Assembly: GCA_017623215.1 (NCBI GenBank)
Contig: JAGAPO010000007.1
Span: 1-35,166, forward strand
From: Lachnospiraceae bacterium
GTDB lineage: Bacteria > Bacillota > Clostridia > Lachnospirales > Lachnospiraceae
Length of the DNA: 35,166 nucleotides
Reading direction: 5' to 3'
Part shown: positions 1 to 6,313 of the stretch, in pieces
Layout of the letters: each line of letters begins with the position of its first letter
Numbering within the stretch: position 1 is the stretch's first letter
Notes under the pieces: generated by a model
What the model was told of the DNA's origin: nothing
Seen by the model: the letters and a program-made list of their open reading frames with translations, nothing else
The model's database searches: none
Position numbers and translations under genes: made by a program

Positions 1-113
1 CTGAGCATGATATATCAATGAGAGAAGTGTACGGCTTAGATAAGGCACTACGCGAGTAAACTCGCTTAAGATGATTTCCACTTCCCGGACATCTGATTTC
101 CAGATTTCCGGAA
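1..113. other. palindrome-rich left edge, possible mobile-element end
   Basis: No intact gene is visible in this stretch. In the frame of the downstream kinase there are stops at 57-59 and 72-74. The sequence is dense in inverted repeats: GCGAGT-aa-ACTCGC (52-65); an imperfect long stem CACTTCC.CGG / CCGGAAGTG (79-116) that encloses ATCTG-atttc-CAGAT; and, overlapping its right arm, GTGCGAT-ttc-ATCGCAC (114-130). Two of the hairpins share the loop ATTTC. Sub-terminal hairpins of this kind are typical of IS200/IS605-type ends, REP-like repeats or structured RNAs, but I cannot assign a family. The stretch sits exactly where the kinase loses its N-terminus. Confidence 0.4.
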
Positions 114-1511
114 GTGCGATTTCATCGCACAAGAATATTCAATTATGGCGGCTACAGTTATACGCTGCAAAGTTTTAAACAGGAATTTACGGAGGGAGAT
201 GAATTGCTGGATAAAATTTTGACCATGGGAAGCGGTGAGCTGCTCCTTGCCGTACGCGAGCTGGATCGCGAGGATGATAATAAGAGTATGTTTCAGGAGC
301 GTCTGTGTATTTATACTAAGATGGGTAATTTAAATGGTTCAGATTGCCTTTTGGAGATGAGTATGCCTCTTGAAAAAATGTTGAATATGCAGGGAATGGA
401 GTTGCCGGAAGGAAGTATTTTGGGGGTATGCTTGCAGTTGGACGATGAAACACAGACACTTTTACTTTCCACAGATACTAAGGAAGCAGAGGGCCTTTTG
501 AACGAATATCATCAAACGGGCGAGGTTTCCGGTTATTACCCATGTGTAAGCCGGGTGGACGGTCTTTCAGGCAGTCAGGTAACATGTCTGCTTCCAAAGA
601 CCTATGTGGCAAAGCTGATACGAGGAAATTTGGTTAATTTTATTGTGATTATTGGAATATTTCTTTTGACTATTCTGGCGTGCAGCTATATTGTGGCAAC
701 AATGCTTACTGCCCGAATTACCCGGTCTATCGAGAAAATGAACAGTGAGCTCGATACGATTTTGACAAAGCCTTTGACTACTGTACTTGGTGACAGCGAT
801 TTTGAGGGCATTGAGCAACGAATTCACAAGCTGATACAAGGCACACAGGAATATTATACGCGTTTGGAGCAGTATGAATCAGAGAAGAACCGACTGGAAT
901 TGGAATTGCTGCAGATGCGGTTTAATCCTCATCTTTTGTATAATACTCTTGGAAGTATTCGTTATCAGGTAAAGGATTGTACAATTGCAGAATCCATAGA
1001 TTCCCTGGTTCACTACTATCGCATTATACTTAGTAAGGGACATTTGTTGATTCAGATTGAGGAAGAAATTGCTATGATTCAGGAGTATTTGAATGTGGAA
1101 ATTTTTACTTATCAATTGCACAATGTGAAAGTCGTTTTTGATGTTTCGGAAGATGTGAAGTCTTATACAATCATTAAACATTTGTTACAGCCCATCGTGG
1201 AGAATGCGCTGGAGCATGGTGTGCGTGCAAGTGAAGATGGCGGAACAATATGGATTCGGGCAATGCTGGAGGGCAGGGATGTTGTATTTGAAATCGAGGA
1301 TAGCGGAGCTGGAATGACGCCGGAGCAGATGGAGCAGGTATTGACTGAACCGGCAAAAAGTGGTACAGGTGGCGGATATGGTATCTATAATGTGCAGCAA
1401 CGGGTACAGACCTATTATGGAGATGCATATGGTTTAAATTTTGAAAGCAGAATAGGGCAAGGGACATGTGTAACCCTTCGAATTCCTCAGAGTGTGGAAG
1501 TGGACGGTTGA
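114..1511 (+). CDS. YesM/LytS-type sensor histidine kinase, 5'-truncated
   Basis: Membrane sensor kinase of the YesM class, which autophosphorylates on His and passes phosphate to a YesN-type regulator. Seen: part of an extracytoplasmic sensor region (about residues 1-170), one membrane segment (about 173-196), a HAMP-like linker, the His_kinase motif RFNPHLLYN with the phosphorylatable His, an N-box (PIVENALEHG) and G-boxes (DSGAGM, GGYGIYNV) of the HATPase. The family normally has an additional N-terminal membrane helix before the sensor domain and is around 550-600 residues. Here only 465 residues exist, the only start is a GTG at 114 lying inside a palindrome, no ribosome site precedes it, and two in-frame stops lie just upstream. 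I read it as a 5'-deleted gene, probably non-functional. The catalytic half is intact. The minus-strand response regulator at 3492-4796 may be its partner, but the two are not an operon. Confidence 0.8.
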   Translation: MRFHRTRIFNYGGYSYTLQSFKQEFTEGDELLDKILTMGSGELLLAVRELDREDDNKSMFQERLCIYTKMGNLNGSDCLLEMSMPLEKMLNMQGMELPEGSILGVCLQLDDETQTLLLSTDTKEAEGLLNEYHQTGEVSGYYPCVSRVDGLSGSQVTCLLPKTYVAKLIRGNLVNFIVIIGIFLLTILACSYIVATMLTARITRSIEKMNSELDTILTKPLTTVLGDSDFEGIEQRIHKLIQGTQEYYTRLEQYESEKNRLELELLQMRFNPHLLYNTLGSIRYQVKDCTIAESIDSLVHYYRIILSKGHLLIQIEEEIAMIQEYLNVEIFTYQLHNVKVVFDVSEDVKSYTIIKHLLQPIVENALEHGVRASEDGGTIWIRAMLEGRDVVFEIEDSGAGMTPEQMEQVLTEPAKSGTGGGYGIYNVQQRVQTYYGDAYGLNFESRIGQGTCVTLRIPQSVEVDG

Positions 1512-1540
1512 ACGAGGAGGATACACAAGGAGTATAATAA

Positions 1541-1585
1541 ATGTTCTTTCTATTGGGAACAGTTTTAAATTTGATTAACAGATAG
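1541..1585 (+). CDS. possible 14-codon peptide ORF
   Basis: A short ORF (MFFLLGTVLNLINR, stop TAG) is preceded by a good AAGGAG site eight or so bases upstream and ends 21 bases before the alpha-glucosidase start. It could be a coupled leader peptide or a small hydrophobic membrane peptide. It may equally be the chance remnant of the site where the regulator gene normally following a YesM kinase once began. No homology is recognised. Confidence 0.2.
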   Translation: MFFLLGTVLNLINR

Positions 1586-1606
1586 GAAAGAAAGAGGAAG
1601 ATTGTT

Positions 1607-3160
1607 ATGAAAGAATGGTTGAAAGATGCAGTGTTTTATGAAATATATCCGCAGACATTTAAGGACAGCAATGCGGACGGAATAGGCGATTTTCAGGGTA
1701 TAATAGAAAAACTCGATTATGTAAAGGATATGGGGTTTAATGCCATATGGGTAAACCCTTGCTTTGTGTCACCGTTTTACGATGCCGGATATGATGTTGA
1801 GGACTTCTATCACGTTGCACCCAGATACGGTACAAACGAGGATTTGAAACAAGTGTTTGAGGAAGCACATAAAAGAGAAATAAGAGTTTTGCTGGATTTG
1901 GTTCCGGGACATACCGCAGTTACACACAAATGGCTGAAGGAGTCTATGAAAGCCGAGCATAATGAATTTACCGACAGGTATGTATGGACTGACGATTTGA
2001 ATACCAACCGTGAAAAAATCCATAATCTGAGCGGATTTATTGCCGGATTTTCCGAGCGTATGGGTGCGTTGGGTGTGAACTATTTTACCACACAGCCGGC
2101 ACTCAATTACGGATTTGCAAAAGTAACCGAACCGTGGCAGTTTGCGGTTGATTCGGAGGCGGCAATCGCTACCCGTGATGAGCTTATTAATGTTATGAGA
2201 TTTTGGCTTAAAATGGGCTGTGACGGCTTCAGAGTTGATATGGCAAGTTTCCTGGTTAAGGCGGATGACGAAAACAATTCAGCAACCGTTAAGCTGTGGA
2301 ACGATATTTTTAAAATTATCAATGCCGAGTTCCCCGAAGCCGCATATGTTGCTGAGTGGGGTGTTGCGAAGCAGGCAATAAGCAGTGGATTTGATATGGA
2401 TTTTACTCTGCAGAATGTCAATTCACCCTACAATGACCTTTTCAAGAAGAAAAATGCTTTTTTCTCGGCAAACCCGGAGGTTGATATTACCAAGTGGTTT
2501 CACTCTTATATGGATAACTACACTGCAACAAAGGACAGGGGATTGATGTGCTTTTTCTCAGGCAATCACGATGTTAAAAGGGCTTCGCTTTTCTTGGATG
2601 AAATAAGGATGCGTTTAATGTTTGCGTTTATCCTGTCAATGCCGGGTGCTCCGTTCATATATAACGGTGACGAGATAGGGATGAAGTATATTCAGGGGTT
2701 AAAGTCTGTTGAAGGGGCGTACCTAAGGTCAGGTTCAAGAACGCCTATGCAATGGGACGATACGGTCAACAGCGGATTTTCAGCCGCCAAACCGGACCAA
2801 CTTTATATTCCGATGGATCCCGACCCCAAAAGACCTACAGTAAAGGCTCAGCTTGCAGATGAAACCTCGATGCTTAACGAAGTGAAAAGACTGATTAAAG
2901 TCAGAAAAGAAACCGATGCATTTCGGTCGGATGCAAGTTTTGAACCGTTGTATTTTACAAACGGGCAGCCGCTTGTGTATATAAGAAAAGGTACGGACAA
3001 AACAGTGCTTGTTGCGATAAATCCGTCAGATAGCGAAAAAGAGTGTGCCTGCGAATATACCGCAAAGGAAGTAATATACAGCTTTGGAAAGACTGCAGCT
3101 TGTGCAAACGGCAGACTGAATGTTCCGCCGCTGTCGGCTGCATACATAATTATTAAATAA
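1607..3160 (+). CDS. GH13 alpha-glucosidase / trehalose-synthase-like enzyme
   Basis: Cytoplasmic alpha-glucan-active TIM-barrel enzyme of glycoside hydrolase family 13, 517 residues with no signal peptide. Motifs in order: AVFYEIYPQTFKDSN at the N-terminus; region I DLVPGHT (about 97-103, the usual NH replaced by GH); region II GFRVDMAS with nucleophile Asp211; region III YVAEWG with acid/base Glu250; region IV FSGNHD with Asp322; and RTPMQWD, typical of the oligo-1,6-glucosidase / trehalose-synthase branch. A beta-sandwich C-domain follows. The ATG is preceded by a purine-rich GAGGAAG. All three catalytic residues are present, so it should be active. The exact substrate (maltose, isomaltose or trehalose type) cannot be decided from sequence. 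The codon use is visibly AT-richer than in the genes from 9.8 kb onward, suggesting separate ancestry. Confidence 0.9.
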   Translation: MKEWLKDAVFYEIYPQTFKDSNADGIGDFQGIIEKLDYVKDMGFNAIWVNPCFVSPFYDAGYDVEDFYHVAPRYGTNEDLKQVFEEAHKREIRVLLDLVPGHTAVTHKWLKESMKAEHNEFTDRYVWTDDLNTNREKIHNLSGFIAGFSERMGALGVNYFTTQPALNYGFAKVTEPWQFAVDSEAAIATRDELINVMRFWLKMGCDGFRVDMASFLVKADDENNSATVKLWNDIFKIINAEFPEAAYVAEWGVAKQAISSGFDMDFTLQNVNSPYNDLFKKKNAFFSANPEVDITKWFHSYMDNYTATKDRGLMCFFSGNHDVKRASLFLDEIRMRLMFAFILSMPGAPFIYNGDEIGMKYIQGLKSVEGAYLRSGSRTPMQWDDTVNSGFSAAKPDQLYIPMDPDPKRPTVKAQLADETSMLNEVKRLIKVRKETDAFRSDASFEPLYFTNGQPLVYIRKGTDKTVLVAINPSDSEKECACEYTAKEVIYSFGKTAACANGRLNVPPLSAAYIIIK

Positions 3161-3178
3161 TTGAATTGCGAGGTCGTT

Positions 3179-3355
3179 ATGGCAAAGCTTAGCGATATTG
3201 ATAAAAAGTTTCCTGTTGAATCAAAAGTTAATAAGGATGATATTGTATTTTATGATGTATGCAATGAACCTTTTAAAATATACGGACTTATGAAGTCCGA
3301 CGATGAATGTAATTATTTTAGAAGGATACGTATCAGCCATATGCAAAAGAATTAG
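3179..3355 (+). pseudogene. N-terminal remnant of an SGNH/GDSL-type esterase
   Basis: A 58-codon piece beginning MAKLSDIDKKF and continuing through a KDDIVFYDV stretch and an FKIYG stretch resembles the conserved N-terminal domain of Firmicute SGNH/GDSL hydrolases (family recollection, not a search). It ends after about 50 matching residues at FRRI; the remaining codons read out of frame to a stop at 3353-3355. The catalytic GDSL core is absent. It starts 18 bases after the GH13 stop and probably was the next gene of that operon before a deletion joined it to the fragment at 3328. Confidence 0.55.
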
Positions 3356-3450
3356 CTTGTTATATCAGAGAGTATTGTCCAAGGACAAAGCTCTTAGTTC
3401 ATCAGACAGGGCTACATGCAATAGAAGCAGTGAGTCGGACGTTTCAATAA
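3328..3450 (+). pseudogene. internal fragment of a DUF4886/SGNH hydrolase
   Basis: A different frame encodes TYQPYAKELACYIREYCP followed by TKLLVHQTG and ends at TAA 3448-3450. The pattern of a (T)Y.P...L..Y.R..CP helix followed by LL.HQT matches the middle of DUF4886-type SGNH hydrolases. There is no start codon and no N- or C-terminal part. Its left edge overlaps the tail of the preceding N-terminal remnant, so the two are best explained as a deletion scar fusing two esterase genes. It is immediately followed by the terminator of the convergent regulator. Confidence 0.5.
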
Positions 3451-3483
3451 AAATTACCGCCACAGGAAGGAGGCCTGTGGCGG
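3450..3483 (-). terminator. intrinsic terminator of the response regulator
   Basis: Perfect 10-bp stem CCGCCACAGG / CCTGTGGCGG (3457-3466 with 3474-3483, 7-base loop). Read on the minus strand it is followed by TAATTTTTATTG. It lies 8 bases beyond the stop codon of the minus-strand regulator. Confidence 0.8.
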
Positions 3484-3491
3484 AACTGGAT

Positions 3492-4796
3492 TCATGGGGT
3501 ATGCGAATTTGTATATTTTTGACGATATTCAGTAGGAGAGACACCGGTAATGCGCTTGAAAGCGAGGTAAAAACTTGTTTTTCCGCTATACCCCACAAGC
3601 TCAGCAATTCGTGTGACAAGCTCGTCAGTTTCACGTAATAATTGTTTGGCTTTTTCGATTCGATATTGTACAATATAGCTAAATATGGTAATGCCACACT
3701 CATCGGAAAAACGAAGATTGGCATATCCGGGAGAAAGATATGCAATGCGCGCTACGTCATTGGTCGTAATTGGCTCCATATATTGCTCCTGGATAAAAGC
3801 ACGCATGGTAGCGACACTTTTGCTGTAGGATTCTTGTTCACTGCTTGAATTTGTATCGGGATCTGGCTGTGTGTCAGTACCTGTCTGGACATCCTCGTAG
3901 GCTACTACAGGTATGGCGGTTGTGTTGGTAGTAATGCTTTCCAGTGCCATTTGTGCCTGATGATAGAGTGTGGGAAAGTCTATAAAGTTTTTGGAAGCAT
4001 TGCTATATCCCATATTGGTACAAAGATTCATTTTTGCTTCGATATCAACACAAAGCATTGCCAGCAGATTAGGAACAGGGATAGTTTGATCATGGAGAAT
4101 CAAAAGAAATACTCCATGACAATGCTCCAGCATCATAAGAATGATCTGTGCTCCGGTAAACGAGCCTTCCAGAATTGACTGAAGATAAGCGTAGGATTGC
4201 TGTTGATTTTCAGAGTTTAAGGAGTTGTTCAACGAAAAAGATACAATATACATATCGGAAGGCTCCTGCAATACAAGCCCTAACCGGGTAAGCTCGTCAC
4301 GAATGAGAGCCTCATCCGTGGCATGAAATAATAGCCGGGAAGTATAGAGGGATAATGCAGCTTTTTTATATAATTTCTGCTGTGATTGTACTTGGAGTTC
4401 TTCGAACTGCTGCTGTTGTTCCTGCTGCAATTTCAAAAGTACCTTGTTCATCACTTCAATTAAGGCATCTAATTGAACCGGTTTTAGTAAGTAATCGAAA
4501 ATACGCAGTTTAAGAGCTTCCCTTGCATATTTAAATTCCGAATAGTTTGATATGAAGATGATTTTGATGTCAGGCTTCAATTGATATAGCTGTGAGGACA
4601 GTTGAATGCCATCCATAATAGGCATGGAAATATCTGTTATAACCAAATCCGGTAAGTCATTTTTCGCCGCACGAAGCAACTCTTTTCCATTATGATAAGC
4701 CCCTATCAAATCAAAATCAAAATTCTCCCAGTCTGTCTTTTCACTCAACTCCTGCAGGATAAATGGATTGTCGTCGGCGATCATTAGTTTGAACAT
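3492..4796 (-). CDS. YesN-type response regulator (REC + AraC HTH)
   Basis: Cytoplasmic two-component regulator, 434 residues from the ATG at 4796. That start is chosen because AAAGGAGAG lies about 10 bases upstream; an in-frame start 36 bases further up lacks one. The receiver domain (1-120) shows the acidic pocket Asp8/Asp9, phosphoacceptor Asp55 in VITDISMP, and the conserved Lys in YLLKPVQ. A glutamine-rich coiled coil (about 125-150) and a poorly conserved middle domain follow. The C-terminus (about 330-434) is an AraC-type double helix-turn-helix with AYLSPGYANLRF and GYSGKTSFYLAFKRITGVSP. Such regulators usually act with YesM kinases on sugar-uptake genes. The only kinase nearby is the truncated one at 114-1511, so this regulator may be orphaned. 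It has its own promoter (4896-4924) and terminator. Confidence 0.9.
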   Translation of the reverse strand: MFKLMIADDNPFILQELSEKTDWENFDFDLIGAYHNGKELLRAAKNDLPDLVITDISMPIMDGIQLSSQLYQLKPDIKIIFISNYSEFKYAREALKLRIFDYLLKPVQLDALIEVMNKVLLKLQQEQQQQFEELQVQSQQKLYKKAALSLYTSRLLFHATDEALIRDELTRLGLVLQEPSDMYIVSFSLNNSLNSENQQQSYAYLQSILEGSFTGAQIILMMLEHCHGVFLLILHDQTIPVPNLLAMLCVDIEAKMNLCTNMGYSNASKNFIDFPTLYHQAQMALESITTNTTAIPVVAYEDVQTGTDTQPDPDTNSSSEQESYSKSVATMRAFIQEQYMEPITTNDVARIAYLSPGYANLRFSDECGITIFSYIVQYRIEKAKQLLRETDELVTRIAELVGYSGKTSFYLAFKRITGVSPTEYRQKYTNSHTP

Positions 4797-4844
4797 TCTG
4801 AATTCACTCTCCTTTGTTATGCGCAATTGCAATGTTTTAGGAAG

Positions 4845-4881
4845 GACTGCATGAGTAAAAAATCAGGTCGGCAATGCAGTC
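4845..4881 (-). promoter_or_regulatory. inverted repeat in the response-regulator leader
   Basis: GACTGCAT (4845-4852) and ATGCAGTC (4874-4881) form a perfect 8-bp stem around a 21-base loop, between the predicted start of transcription and the ribosome site of the regulator gene. It could be an RNA hairpin or an operator. No T-run follows, so it is not a terminator. Confidence 0.4.
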
Positions 4882-4895
4882 TGTATTATAATAAT

Positions 4896-4924
4896 ATTAT
4901 AACCAGTATTTGTAGGTGAAACAA
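4896..4924 (-). promoter_or_regulatory. sigma-A promoter of the response regulator
   Basis: On the minus strand, -35 TTGTTT (4919-4924), 17-base spacer and -10 TATAAT (4896-4901), about 100 bases upstream of the regulator ATG. Confidence 0.6.
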
Positions 4925-5263
4925 TTAATAAAAAAACTATCTGGGGTATAATATTTGCTCTTTTGGAAAAAATGTAAATATTTTTTCCTGTTAAAGACAG
5001 TGATTTTTATCCCTTGACAAAGTAATTATGAATATTGCTTATGAATGGAGGCGGAACGATTGTAAAGTTAGCGACAAATGAGGAATGATAATGTTTGGGC
5101 TGAAGGCTCTGTGGCAGCATGATAGATGGTTTTTACGTCATTCGTAAAGCTTCCGGTAAGCGGCAGATTGGAACAGAAAGATGATATGCCGCGGGTGCTG
5201 GTTACCATCTTCTGTCCGAATTTACAGAACCAATAGGAGCGGTTGACAAACGAAAGAAAGGGT
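4925..5263. other. intergenic region with possible gene debris
   Basis: No intact gene. A TTGACA at about 5016 on the plus strand has a weak -10 after it. Short open stretches such as KLATNEE and GLKALWQHD, in different frames, resemble the N-terminus of GNAT acetyltransferases (pattern ...L..LW...F) but are interrupted by stops. I regard this as a probable but unproven decayed GNAT gene. Nothing else is recognisable. Confidence 0.25.
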
Positions 5264-6067
5264 CTATCCCTTCCCGCTTTTCATTCGCCTGTAAGCCGCC
5301 GGCGTCATCCCGCAGTTTTTCTTAAATACACGATTAAAGGTCTGCTGGCTTTGAAACCCGCATTGCATTGCAATATCAATGACCGTATCCTTGCTGTCGA
5401 GCAGCAATTTCTTTGCATAATTGGTACGAAGTGCATTTACATAGTCGTAAAATCCGATATGGAGCACCTGAGTAAAAATCCGCGAAAGATAAAAACGGCA
5501 CACACCGAGCTCCCTGGATAGCAGCTCCAAAGACAGCGGTTCGCGAAAATGTTCCGTGATATAAGCAATCAGATTGGTGGTTAAATCGGCAGCTGCTGGC
5601 TGTACCGAATCGGTAATCGTCAGCTGAGGCAGAAGCCTGCGCCAGAAAATCTGAAGATAAGCATGAAGAATATGCGTATCCCTGCCCTCATTCTCTTCTT
5701 TCAGCAATGCAGAAAAAATATAATCAACATCAGGATGAAAATACGAGATGGGTTTTACAGGTTCCGCCAGGCTGGAGCCAATAAGTGTGTGGGGAAATCC
5801 GTTGTTTTCATCCTGTCCGCATACTAAAAGATCGAGTTTGGTATCCTGACTCTGGGTGATTGTCTGATAGGAATGCACCACATTCGGAAAAATGATCGCG
5901 ATTTCTCCCGCCGAAACCAGATATTCTTGTGTGTGAATTAGAACCTTTAACTCTCCTGAACGGACACGGAGCAACTCCGGTCCCCCATGTAAATGGGGCG
6001 GGTAGTCAAAGCAATTGCCGGAAAAACAATGAATCAGTTTTGTCTTATATTCATAAAAAGGTACCAT
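5264..6067 (-). CDS. AraC-family transcriptional regulator with cupin domain
   Basis: DNA-binding regulator of about 267 residues. The N-terminal half is a cupin-like sensor (PPHLHGGPELLRVRSGEL, then AGEIAIIFPNVVHSYQ). The C-terminal 100 residues are a two-HTH AraC domain (LSLELLSRELGVCRFYLSRIF and DIAMQCGFQSQQTFNRVFKK, ending GMTPAAYRR). The ATG at 6067 fits GAGAGG about 11 bases upstream; a GTG at 6079 would add four residues but overlaps that site. It is divergent from the GH3 gene 247 bases away and is its likely local regulator, with the effector expected to be a sugar bound by the cupin. The ligand cannot be named from sequence. Confidence 0.88.
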   Translation of the reverse strand: MVPFYEYKTKLIHCFSGNCFDYPPHLHGGPELLRVRSGELKVLIHTQEYLVSAGEIAIIFPNVVHSYQTITQSQDTKLDLLVCGQDENNGFPHTLIGSSLAEPVKPISYFHPDVDYIFSALLKEENEGRDTHILHAYLQIFWRRLLPQLTITDSVQPAAADLTTNLIAYITEHFREPLSLELLSRELGVCRFYLSRIFTQVLHIGFYDYVNALRTNYAKKLLLDSKDTVIDIAMQCGFQSQQTFNRVFKKNCGMTPAAYRRMKSGKG

Positions 6068-6146
6068 AATGGCAGTCACCTCTCTGCTAAAAATGAACGC
6101 GCTGCGATAGCAATAAATGAGTGGTTTTGTATTTCATCATAGTAGA

Positions 6147-6176
6147 ATCTTATCCTATAATGAAGTATAATGTCAA
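6147..6176 (-). promoter_or_regulatory. promoter of the AraC regulator
   Basis: On the minus strand, -35 TTGACA (6171-6176), 18-base spacer and -10 TAAGAT (6147-6152). It overlaps two plus-strand TATAAT boxes (6156-6161 and 6166-6171) that could serve the GH3 gene, so the divergent promoters are interleaved. Confidence 0.5.
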
Positions 6177-6233
6177 TAGAAATAAATGCAGTGGAAGGCC
6201 GCCTGTAAAGGGAGTCCTGAAAAGCAGGCTCTG

Positions 6234-6294
6234 AAAACCCTTGAAAATACAAGGGTTTTAATATAAGATGGTGCAAGAGCTGACACTGCTCTTG
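6234..6294 (+). promoter_or_regulatory. two hairpins in the GH3 leader
   Basis: First stem AAAACCCTTG / CAAGGGTTTT (6234-6243 with 6250-6259) has an A-run before and a T-run in its right arm, like a weak bidirectional terminator. The second stem CAAGAGC / GCTCTTG (6274-6280 with 6288-6294) ends 8 bases before the GGAG ribosome site. Together they could attenuate GH3 expression. Confidence 0.45.
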
Positions 6295-6313
6295 AAACAG
6301 AAGGAGAATGAAT

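Noticed and set aside
3303..3638. 111-codon plus-strand open frame between the esterase remnants and the regulator
   Set aside because: It runs through the terminator hairpin and antisense to the 3' end of the response regulator, has no ribosome site, and its composition is not protein-like.
114..4796. Kinase and response regulator as one two-component operon
   Set aside because: They are on opposite strands, separated by a GH13 gene, and the regulator has its own promoter and terminator. Partnership remains possible but not shown.
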